A stretch of 6,374 nucleotides of DNA from Candidatus Thorarchaeota archaeon (lineage in GTDB: Archaea > Asgardarchaeota > Thorarchaeia > Thorarchaeales > Thorarchaeaceae): NCBI GenBank assembly GCA_029855925.1, contig JAGSHP010000421.1, positions 1 through 6,374 on the forward strand, written 5' to 3'. The notes below the pieces were generated by a model. It was given only the letters and a program-made list of their open reading frames with translations. It had not been told where the DNA came from and did no database searches. Positions within the stretch are counted from its first letter, which is position 1, and each line of letters begins with the position of its first letter. The position numbers were made by a program, and so were the translations under genes. Shown piece after piece: positions 1-4,942 of the stretch.

Positions 1-1
1 C

Positions 2-265
2 CTGCTTCATGAAACACTAAGAATACTTGATTCGGAAGATGACCTGATTGATATTTCGGATGTTCCTCCCCCCGAAGTAGACGAGGAGGAACGTGCTGAT
101 CTTGATAAAATACTTGGCACACTCGATGACAAGTTTGATCGGATGATTGAGCGCAAGGGCAGAACCGATGATTCGTCTATTGATGCCGATAGCCCAGAAG
201 ATGTCGACAATGAAACTGTCGAACACATCAGACGGATAATCGACTCGGACACCGATCAGGAATAG
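2..265 (+). CDS. 3' end of an unidentified protein with a very acidic tail (partial)
   Basis: This frame is open from the window edge to a TAG at 263-265, giving 87 residues; both other forward frames hit stops within the first 20 bases. The start lies outside the window. The visible part is dominated by Asp and Glu, with a short proline run (DVPPPEVDEEE), a probable helix (LDKILGTLDDKFDRMIERKG) and a second likely helix near the end (ETVEHIRRIIDS). No catalytic motif or known domain is visible, and I do not recognise the protein. Such tails are often flexible interaction segments, which is inference. The next gene starts 59 bp downstream on the same strand with no clear promoter between, so co-transcription with the SSB operon is possible. 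The reading frame is well supported; the function is unknown. Confidence 0.7.
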   Translation: MLHETLRILDSEDDLIDISDVPPPEVDEEERADLDKILGTLDDKFDRMIERKGRTDDSSIDADSPEDVDNETVEHIRRIIDSDTDQE

Positions 266-324
266 AACGGATGTTTCGCAACACTGATACGAAGGGTTGT
301 ACACAATCCATGTAGGCGTTTCAA

Positions 325-684
325 GTGAAGATCAAGGATGTAGAAATCGGTAAGAATGTGGACGAGATAGTTGTCAGAGTAATGTCTGTAGGTCCCCCCC
401 GAATGATCAGGACTCGCTCTGGGCGAAAGACACAGTTGACAGAGGTCTTGGTCGGTGACGAAACCGGTACGGCAATTCTGAGCCTCTGGGGCTTCGGAGA
501 GGCCGACTCGCTTTCCGCAGGGATGGTGATCAAGCTTACGAATGGGTGGGCCAAGGAGTGGCAGGGTAAGATGCAGTTGTCACTTGGACGTTCTGGCAAA
601 CTTGAAGAAATCCCAGATGACGGCTCACTTCCAGAGATCACAGAACTGCTGAGCCGAAGCGACGATACATCCGCGGAGTCCTGA
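325..684 (+). CDS. ssb: Single-stranded DNA-binding protein, single OB fold, Sulfolobus/SOSS-B type
   Basis: Binds single-stranded DNA during replication, recombination and repair. The 119-residue protein is one OB fold (about residues 3-95) followed by a short acidic, polar tail. The diagnostic stretch is VGDETGTAILSLWGFG at 43-58, matching the VGDETG...LTLWG signature of Sulfolobus SSB. Aromatics W55, W75 and W79 sit at the positions of the DNA-stacking aromatics W56, W75 and F79 of that protein (alignment from memory). The tail (about 96-119) is shorter than the Gly/Arg-rich tail of Sulfolobus SSB but has the same layout, suggesting a protein-interaction end. The start is GTG: an in-frame TAG at 313-315 leaves no other start candidate. 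No strong ribosome binding site is visible, so a short-leader or coupled start is likely. The DNPH1-like gene begins 22 bp after its stop. The fold assignment is firm; the exact role (replicative or accessory) is not. Confidence 0.85.
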   Translation: MKIKDVEIGKNVDEIVVRVMSVGPPRMIRTRSGRKTQLTEVLVGDETGTAILSLWGFGEADSLSAGMVIKLTNGWAKEWQGKMQLSLGRSGKLEEIPDDGSLPEITELLSRSDDTSAES

Positions 685-706
685 GTTCTCGGAGGCCCCT
701 GGTGAC

Positions 707-1171
707 ATGACCAAGGCTTATCTCTCCGGTCCAATCATTCATGACAATCTGCGAAAGGATGATTTCTACAAGACGATTGTGGAAACACTGGAATCTCGCG
801 GTATTGAGGTCTTTGCCCCCCAGTTTCTTGAGCGTGCGTCGCCTGAGGATATCTATCGACGTGATGTGGATGCTGTTCGACTCAGTGATCTAGTAATTGC
901 CGAAGTGAGTCATCCATCCCTAGGGGTCGGAATGGAGATAATGCTGGCCATCGAACACATGATTCCAGTCCTGTTGTTTCGGGAGAGTGATGCTCCTCCC
1001 CTCTCATACATGGTTCGTGGTGCCGATGGTACAGCCTTATTCGAATACAGCTCTCTAGATGAGGTGCGTTCGATTCTCTCACGAATGTCCCTGGACTCCC
1101 TCATGGTTCAGAAGTGCGAACGGTGTGGGTCCAGGTCGCCGAGGTCAATGAAAAGGGGCTGCGCTGCGTGA
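707..1171 (+). CDS. DNPH1/nucleoside 2-deoxyribosyltransferase-like enzyme; C-terminal zinc ribbon broken by a frameshift
   Basis: Belongs to the nucleoside 2-deoxyribosyltransferase superfamily and is closest to DNPH1 (Rcl), which hydrolyses the N-glycosidic bond of 2'-deoxynucleoside 5'-monophosphates and sanitises nucleotide pools. YLSGPI (5-10) forms the first strand and glycine loop. D53 in RRDVDAV and E77 in SLGVGMEIMLA (71-81) match the conserved acidic residues, E77 being the likely nucleophile. AEVSHPSLGVG and the later LSYMVRGADGTALFEY resemble human DNPH1 (AEVTQPSLGVG, LSAMIRGA). The catalytic domain ends near residue 128. It is followed by CERCG (137-141), half of a zinc ribbon; the other half lies in the -1 frame up to 1203, so the intact protein would be about 165 residues. 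ATG 707 has GGAGG at 691-695. It lies between ssb and a transporter gene in an apparent operon. The superfamily is sure; hydrolase versus transferase is inferred. Confidence 0.82.
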   Translation: MTKAYLSGPIIHDNLRKDDFYKTIVETLESRGIEVFAPQFLERASPEDIYRRDVDAVRLSDLVIAEVSHPSLGVGMEIMLAIEHMIPVLLFRESDAPPLSYMVRGADGTALFEYSSLDEVRSILSRMSLDSLMVQKCERCGSRSPRSMKRGCAA

Positions 1172-1203
1172 AATGTGGCTACTATTTTCAAGTCGAGGAG
1201 TGA
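1127..1203 (+). other. Out-of-frame continuation of the DNPH1-like gene: second half of its zinc ribbon
   Basis: In the frame that is -1 relative to the 707 start, the DNA encodes VQVAEVNEKGLRCVKCGYYF and a few more residues, ending at TGA 1201-1203. RCVKCGY is a typical second zinc knuckle and would pair with CERCG in the upstream frame, giving CxxC-(about 13-15)-CxxC. The shift must fall between 1127 (after the CERC codons) and about 1164 (before the CVKC codons). Candidate sites are GTGGGT at 1125-1130 and the run AAAAGGGG at 1151-1158. With this frame the gene would end just 3 bp before the next start, as expected in a tight operon. The cause may be a one-base loss in the assembly, a real mutation, or programmed -1 frameshifting. 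No classical X XXY YYZ slippery heptamer is in register. Confidence 0.72.
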
Positions 1204-1206
1204 TTC

Positions 1207-2160
1207 ATGTCGCCTATCATCTTTGGAGGGGGCAGGAGTGCAAAGGTCGTCATCTTGCTTCTCTTGTCAGTTTCAATGGTGTCCAGTGCAAGTATTCTGA
1301 TTAGGTTCAGCGTATCCCCTCCCTTGGTCATCGTTTTTTGGCGGACCCTCTTTGGCGCAATCATCATGGCTTGCGCAGGCATTGCTCGCGGCGATCACAA
1401 ATCCTACTCATCTGATGTGTTACATGCCAACTGGAAGTGGTTAGTGCTTATCGGTGCCATCCTATCACTCCATTTTTCCACATGGTTCACATCACTATTC
1501 ATGACTACTGTGGCAGCCAGCGTTGTACTTGTCAACACGTCCCCCATACTGACGGGAATTCTATCAACGCTCTTTCTTGGCGAGTCGCTCAGAAGACGGT
1601 CATGGTTGGGCATTCTTGTTGCAGTCTCAGGAGCGATTCTGCTGGCATGGAGTGACTTGGTTCATTCAGGTTTCGGTGCTCTCCAGGGTGATATCTTGGC
1701 ACTCTTGTCTGCACTATTCCTTGCAATCTACTTCATTGGTGGTAGACGGTATGCAATTGGTATCCCCATAACCGTGTATACATCTATCGTGTATTTGACC
1801 GCAGCTGTGTGCACACTTGTAATGTGCATGGTGGCTGGTATCAATGTAATAGTGCTCGATCCAACCGAACTCGTGATCTTCATAGCCCTGGCAGTATTCC
1901 CCACTGCTCTTGGCCACTCGGTCAACAACTATCTCCTGACAATTGTACCGGCTCATGTTGTATCCTCGGCAGTGCTGGGCGAGCCAATCGGGGCGACGCT
2001 CCTCGCCATGGTGTTTCTGCAAGAGGTCCCCACACCTATTACTATGATATGGTTCGGTGTGATTCTCGCTGGAATAGGAATTGTACTCACTGATCTTGCC
2101 GCACATCGAGCAAGTCCGGACTCTGGTGCCCTATCCCTTGATGACCCCAATGGGTCTTAG
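1207..2160 (+). CDS. EamA/DMT-superfamily membrane transporter, 10 TM segments
   Basis: A 317-residue integral membrane protein of the drug/metabolite transporter superfamily with two tandem EamA repeats. Hydrophobic segments lie at about 13-33, 39-59, 77-95, 100-122 and 132-150 (repeat 1), then 157-178, 186-208, 222-244, 247-272 and 276-297 (repeat 2), the usual ten. Family hallmarks are FWR at 44-46 in TM2, VNTSPILTGILS with FLGE at 109-125 and, in the second repeat, LGEP (257-260) and FLQEVPT (270-276). The substrate cannot be read from sequence; members export amino acids, nucleobases, drugs or metabolites. The ATG has GAGGAG at 1195-1200 six bases upstream, inside the end of the preceding gene's restored frame. 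The co-transcribed DNPH1-like enzyme makes a nucleobase or nucleoside-related substrate tempting, but that is speculation. The last 30 bp overlap the 3' end of rtcB on the other strand. Confidence 0.9.
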   Translation: MSPIIFGGGRSAKVVILLLLSVSMVSSASILIRFSVSPPLVIVFWRTLFGAIIMACAGIARGDHKSYSSDVLHANWKWLVLIGAILSLHFSTWFTSLFMTTVAASVVLVNTSPILTGILSTLFLGESLRRRSWLGILVAVSGAILLAWSDLVHSGFGALQGDILALLSALFLAIYFIGGRRYAIGIPITVYTSIVYLTAAVCTLVMCMVAGINVIVLDPTELVIFIALAVFPTALGHSVNNYLLTIVPAHVVSSAVLGEPIGATLLAMVFLQEVPTPITMIWFGVILAGIGIVLTDLAAHRASPDSGALSLDDPNGS

Positions 2161-3582
2161 TCGTGCAACCTTTGTTGCAATTCCCACAGCGTCCGAGACC
2201 TTGACAACCTCATCAACATCCTTGTAAGCGCCTGGCGCTTCTTCGGCAATGCCCACAGCCTTTGGTGACTTGACAATGATTCCCTCTCCAGCAAGCTTTC
2301 GCTGAACTTCTCTACCGTGAAAGATTGACTTTGCCTTTCTACGGCTCATGAATCTACCTGCACCGTGTGCGGTTGAACCAAATGAGAGGTCCATTGCTCT
2401 CTCGTTGCCGACAAGAATGTAGGATGCCGTCCCCATCGTGCCTGGGATGATGACCGGCTGTCCGACCTCTTTGTACTTTGCAGGGGTCTCGGGATGGTTG
2501 GGCGGAAATGCTCGTGTTGCCCCTTTCCTATGAACAAGCACCTTCCTACGCTTTCCATCAATGGTATGTTCCTCGATCTTTCCAATGTTGTGTGCTACAT
2601 CATAGATCAGGTGCATGTCCAAGTCTTCTGCTGATTGTCCATAGACCTTCTCAAACGCCTCTCTCGTCCAGTGCATCATCGCCTGTCTATTAGCCCACGC
2701 AAAGTTTGCCGCAGCACTCATTGCAGCGAGATACGCCTGCCCCTCATCTGAAGTTGTTGGAGTACTGCACAGTTCTCTATCAGGGACCTCAATATTGTAT
2801 TTTCTCATGGCTGAGGTCATGATCTTTATGTAATCGCTGGCAACCTGATGCCCAAGTCCGCGAGAGCCGCTATGAATCATGACCGTGACCTGACCCACGT
2901 GGTCAATACCCATTGCCTTTGCCGCGCGTTCGTCATAGATATCGTCAACCATCTGAATCTCTAGAAAGTGGTTTCCCGAGCCAAGTGTGCCGACCTGTCC
3001 TCTTCCGCGTGCCTTTGCCTGTGATGAGACCTTTGATGGGTCTGCAAATGGGAGGTTTCCTCCGGCCTCAGTATGTTCAAGGTCGTCTTCCCAGCCTAGA
3101 CCCTGTTCAACTGCCCACTTTGCACCTGATCGTAGAACATCGTCAACGCCACGATTCCCCGGTAAACTGATCTTTCCTGTTCGTCCAACGCCTGTTGGAA
3201 CATCGACAAACAACCTATCGATGAGTTCTCGGATACGAGGACGTATATCTTCCACCTCAAGGTTGGTTCGCATGACGCGAACACCGCAGTTGATGTCGTA
3301 ACCAACACCACCAGGTGATATTACTCCACTCTCATAGTCCGTGGCCGCAACGCCTCCAATTGGAAAGCCATAACCCTGGTGTCCATCTGGAAGAATGATG
3401 CCCTGTTTGTATATTCCTGGCAGACATGCAACATTCATTCCCTGTGCAAATGTTGCGTCCTGTTTCATTTTTTGTACGAGCGAGTCGGACGCATATATCC
3501 TGACTGGGACCTTCATGCAGGGTTGGGCGCCTTTTGGAATTTCATATATATTATGACCAATCTTCTTAATCTCCACACACAT
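2131..3582 (-). CDS. rtcB: RNA-splicing ligase RtcB (3'-phosphate/5'-OH RNA ligase)
   Basis: GTP- and Mn2+-dependent ligase joining 2',3'-cyclic phosphate or 3'-phosphate ends to 5'-OH ends; in archaea it seals tRNA exons after the splicing endonuclease and repairs cleaved RNA. From the start chosen here the protein has 483 residues, and its active-site residues fall within three positions of Pyrococcus horikoshii RtcB: D96 and C99 (GYDINCGVR), N204-H205 (GSGNHF), H237 (HSGSRGLGH), H331 (YDVAHNIGK), H406 (the guanylylated histidine, in GSTAHGAGR) and the penultimate Lys 482. The GMP-binding IPGTMGTASYI is intact and no intein interrupts the gene. The frame is open to an ATG at 3624, but homology begins at MCVEIKKIGHNIYEIPKG, and the ATG at 3582 is correctly spaced from the TATA-like palindrome while 3624 is not. 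It is convergent with the transporter gene and divergent from selD. The archease partner is not in this window. Confidence 0.95.
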   Translation of the reverse strand: MCVEIKKIGHNIYEIPKGAQPCMKVPVRIYASDSLVQKMKQDATFAQGMNVACLPGIYKQGIILPDGHQGYGFPIGGVAATDYESGVISPGGVGYDINCGVRVMRTNLEVEDIRPRIRELIDRLFVDVPTGVGRTGKISLPGNRGVDDVLRSGAKWAVEQGLGWEDDLEHTEAGGNLPFADPSKVSSQAKARGRGQVGTLGSGNHFLEIQMVDDIYDERAAKAMGIDHVGQVTVMIHSGSRGLGHQVASDYIKIMTSAMRKYNIEVPDRELCSTPTTSDEGQAYLAAMSAAANFAWANRQAMMHWTREAFEKVYGQSAEDLDMHLIYDVAHNIGKIEEHTIDGKRRKVLVHRKGATRAFPPNHPETPAKYKEVGQPVIIPGTMGTASYILVGNERAMDLSFGSTAHGAGRFMSRRKAKSIFHGREVQRKLAGEGIIVKSPKAVGIAEEAPGAYKDVDEVVKVSDAVGIATKVARLRPIGVIKG

Positions 3583-3623
3583 CACATCCAAGGGCTCTTG
3601 CGGGCAGTATGTGCAACTTTGCA

Positions 3624-3660
3624 ATAATTGCTATAAGGCTTATGACATGACTTATCGTGT
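3624..3660. promoter_or_regulatory. Putative shared divergent promoter: palindromic TATA-like element between rtcB and selD
   Basis: ATAAGGCTTAT at 3633-3643 is a perfect 11-nt inverted repeat, so the same TATA-like box reads on both strands. An archaeal start about 25 bp downstream would place rtcB transcription near 3610 (a leader of about 30 nt to the ATG at 3582) and selD transcription near 3665 (about 40 nt to the GTG at 3706). A second perfect dyad, GCAATAATTGC at 3621-3631, abuts it on the rtcB side and could be an operator. Promoter function is inferred from spacing and symmetry only. Confidence 0.4.
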
Positions 3661-3688
3661 GCATGACCACGCACATCATACTTGTACA

Positions 3689-3695
3689 AGGAGGT
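3689..3695 (+). promoter_or_regulatory. Strong ribosome binding site that sets the true selD start
   Basis: AGGAGGT lies ten bases upstream of the GTG at 3706 and is close to perfectly complementary to the 3' end of archaeal 16S rRNA. No comparable site stands before the TTG at 3802, where the uninterrupted reading frame would otherwise be taken to begin. It therefore supports translation starting upstream of the in-frame TGA at 3748-3750. Confidence 0.8.
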
Positions 3696-3705
3696 TGATA
3701 TCTCA

Positions 3706-4740
3706 GTGGCAGATGTTAGACTCACTGCAATGGTCACAACACACGGATGAAGCAGTAAGGTCAAGCAGGATGATCTCACACACCTCCTTGAGGCTGCGGG
3801 GTTGCTTCCGACTGACGAATCAGGTCGCAGTGATATCGGTGATGATGCAATAGTTCGCATCGTCAATGATGATCTGGCGGTCGTTGAAAACATTGATGTC
3901 TTCACGCCGATTCACGATGATCCTTTCATTCAGGGTCAAATCGTGGCATGCAACGCCACTAATGACGTATTTGCCATGGGCGTCACTGACATCGTGTCAC
4001 TACAGGCATTTCTTGCCTTCCCACAAGACATGCCTCAGGAGATTGTCGTTGGTATTCTCAAAGGAATGAACGATTTCATGGTGAGATTTGGTGTGAGCAT
4101 AACCGGTGGCCAGACGATAACCAACCCCTGCCCTGTCATTGGTGGTGTGTGTCTGGGTGTGGCTCATCCTCGGCATTTGGTCTACTCGACCGGTGCTCGT
4201 CCCGGCGATGCTGTTCTTCTCACCAAACCTCTTGGCATCCAACCTGCAATGCGCTCCTATCGCGATTTGCAGGATGAGAAGAGAGACGCTCTCCTGGATC
4301 ACTTCGATGAACAGGAACTTCGCAGGATGCAGGACATCGCTGTCCGAGTCATGACCACCAGTAATCTTGAGGTGGCGAAAGCAATGCGTGAAGTTGGCGT
4401 TCATGCAGCGACCGATGTAACGGGATTTGGGTTATTGGGTCACGCGACCAACGTTGCAGTTCTCAGCAATGTTGACATACTCATTGACAAAATGCCGGTA
4501 ATCAGCGGAACTCTTGATTTGGCGCGTTTCTTTGGTCATCGTTTGGCCGAGGGATACGGGGCCGAGACCGCCGGTGGCATGCTTGTCTTTCTCCCTCCGG
4601 AGCGCGTTGACGGATTCATTTCCATCCTCGCTGCTGATGATCTACCCTGCTGGCCTATTGGGCGGGTTATATCTGCAAGAGAACAACCCTCTGCACAGCT
4701 GACATCCGATGTTGAGTATATCGAGACCGAATTCCCATGA
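3706..4740 (+). CDS. selD: Selenophosphate synthetase SelD, itself a selenoprotein (Sec15 encoded by TGA)
   Basis: Makes monoselenophosphate, the selenium donor for Sec-tRNA and selenouridine, from selenide and ATP. With the TGA at 3748-3750 read as selenocysteine, the protein has 344 residues, close to the 347 of E. coli SelD. It begins MADVRLTAMVTTHGU and continues SSKVK: U15 and K18 form the (C/U)xxK motif equivalent to C17/K20 of E. coli SelD. Metal and ATP residues follow: GDDA (45-48), D64 in ENIDVF, NATNDVFAMG (83-92, D87), TGGQT (133-137) and D237 in TDVTGFGLLGH. The late GAETAGGMLVF matches the family's T-S/A-GG loop. A standard gene caller would start at TTG 3802 and lose the first 32 residues with the active site. 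The GTG at 3706 is preceded by AGGAGGT. The gene ends in TGA, also used here as a true stop. Sec incorporation itself is inferred. Confidence 0.92.
3748..3750 (+). other. In-frame TGA, predicted selenocysteine codon of selD
   Basis: The codons around the TGA read T-T-H-G-U-S-S-K-V-K. Family alignment demands Cys or Sec directly after this Gly, with the Lys three residues later, so the TGA is exactly at the catalytic position. The frame is coding-like on both sides: RLTAMV before it, and the DDLTHLLEAAGLLP helix after it. A nonsense mutation falling by chance on that one codon is unlikely. Confidence 0.88.
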
Positions 4741-4779
4741 AGCCACCACAAACCATTCGGCCTGGTGGAGGAGGATTTC
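4729..4779 (+). promoter_or_regulatory. Candidate SECIS-like RNA hairpin spanning the selD stop codon
   Basis: The lower helix pairs 4729-4735 with 4773-4779 (seven positions, one T-T mismatch in the middle). The upper helix pairs CCACCA (4743-4748) with TGGTGG (4763-4768), six perfect pairs. Between them lie ATGA (4737-4740) on the 5' side and GGA (4770-4772) on the 3' side, which could form tandem G-A pairs as in eukaryote-type SECIS cores. The 14-nt apical loop starts CAAACC, providing the A-run. The upper helix is shorter than in eukaryotic SECIS, and the classical methanogen GAA/A internal loop is absent. Overlap with the stop codon is odd. It is tentative, and a competing fold exists at 4764-4805. 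Confidence 0.35.
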
Positions 4780-4886
4780 CGCCGCAAGCGGACGGTCTCA
4801 CCACCTCATACAGACGCACACAGACTCGTCAAAAATCCTTGAAATGCCGAAGATTTGCTCGAACAATACAACGACAAACCATTTAA
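4737..4886 (+). CDS. Possible small basic protein overlapping the selD stop (doubtful)
   Basis: An ATG at 4737 overlaps the selD stop in an ATGA arrangement typical of translational coupling and opens 49 codons to a TAA at 4884-4886. The peptide starts MKPPQTIRPGGGGFPPQADG and then turns Arg/Gln/Thr-rich, with one Cys and no recognisable domain. All three forward frames are open over much of this stretch, which weakens the case, and the same bases carry the hairpins described for the selD 3' UTR. I do not recognise a family. It is best regarded as an unconfirmed small ORF. Confidence 0.2.
   Translation: MKPPQTIRPGGGGFPPQADGLTTSYRRTQTRQKSLKCRRFARTIQRQTI
4764..4805 (+). other. Alternative stem-loop in the selD 3' UTR
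   Basis: GGTGG (4764-4768) pairs with CCACC (4801-4805), GAGG (4771-4774) with TCTC (4796-4799, one G-T), and TCCGC (4778-4782) with GCGGA (4788-4792) around a CGCAA loop. It uses the same TGGTGG segment as the upper helix of the 4729-4779 fold, so the two are mutually exclusive, though the small top hairpin (4778-4792) can coexist with the CCACCA/TGGTGG helix. It could be a second SECIS candidate, an mRNA 3'-end structure, or chance pairing. Confidence 0.35.
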
Positions 4887-4935
4887 CACTGGGTTTCGTA
4901 CCTGATTTATCAAAGGTAGTGCAGCAATGCAGGTG
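4875..4935 (+). promoter_or_regulatory. Possible promoter and ribosome binding site of the GTPase gene
   Basis: An A-rich segment followed by CATTTAAC (4880-4887) and a second AT-rich patch, GATTTATC (4904-4911), are the only TATA-like candidates in the spacer. Starts about 25 bp after the first would give a leader of roughly 33 nt to the ATG at 4943. AGGTG at 4931-4935 ends seven bases before that ATG and is a reasonable ribosome binding site. Apart from this and the hairpins nearer selD, I see nothing else in the spacer. Confidence 0.25.
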
Positions 4936-4942
4936 CAGGCGA

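Noticed and set aside
7..252. Serine-rich reverse-strand ORF at the left edge
   Set aside because: It is the complement of the acidic forward frame (Asp/Glu codons read backwards as Ser/Ile/Arg), a common artefact.
1169..1171. The TGA ending the DNPH1-like frame as a second selenocysteine codon
   Set aside because: Reading through gives no sensible protein, while the -1 frame completes a zinc ribbon and ends next to the following start.
1714..2106. Reverse-strand ORF inside the transporter gene
   Set aside because: Shadow of the hydrophobic transporter frame; the translated product has no recognisable motif.
3583..3624. Upstream ATG at 3624 for rtcB
   Set aside because: It adds 14 residues not expected in RtcB and would start at or upstream of the likely transcription start; catalytic-residue numbering fits the start at 3582.
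4000..4404. Long reverse-strand ORF inside selD
   Set aside because: Antisense shadow of a clear SelD coding frame, with a composition typical of complementary reading and no domain.
3802..4740. TTG 3802 as the start of selD
   Set aside because: It would remove the (C/U)xxK active site, has no ribosome binding site, and the frame upstream encodes the expected SelD N-terminus through a TGA.
4738..4842. Readthrough of the selD terminal TGA into a 33-codon in-frame extension up to the TGA at 4840
   Set aside because: SelD is already full length at 344 residues and ends where homologs end; the extension has no recognisable feature, though UGA recoding near a SECIS-like fold makes it worth remembering.
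4709..4942. A 78-residue N-terminal extension of the GTPase
   Set aside because: It overlaps the end of selD, has low-complexity and non-homologous composition, and the P-loop begins right after the ATG at 4943, as in the family.
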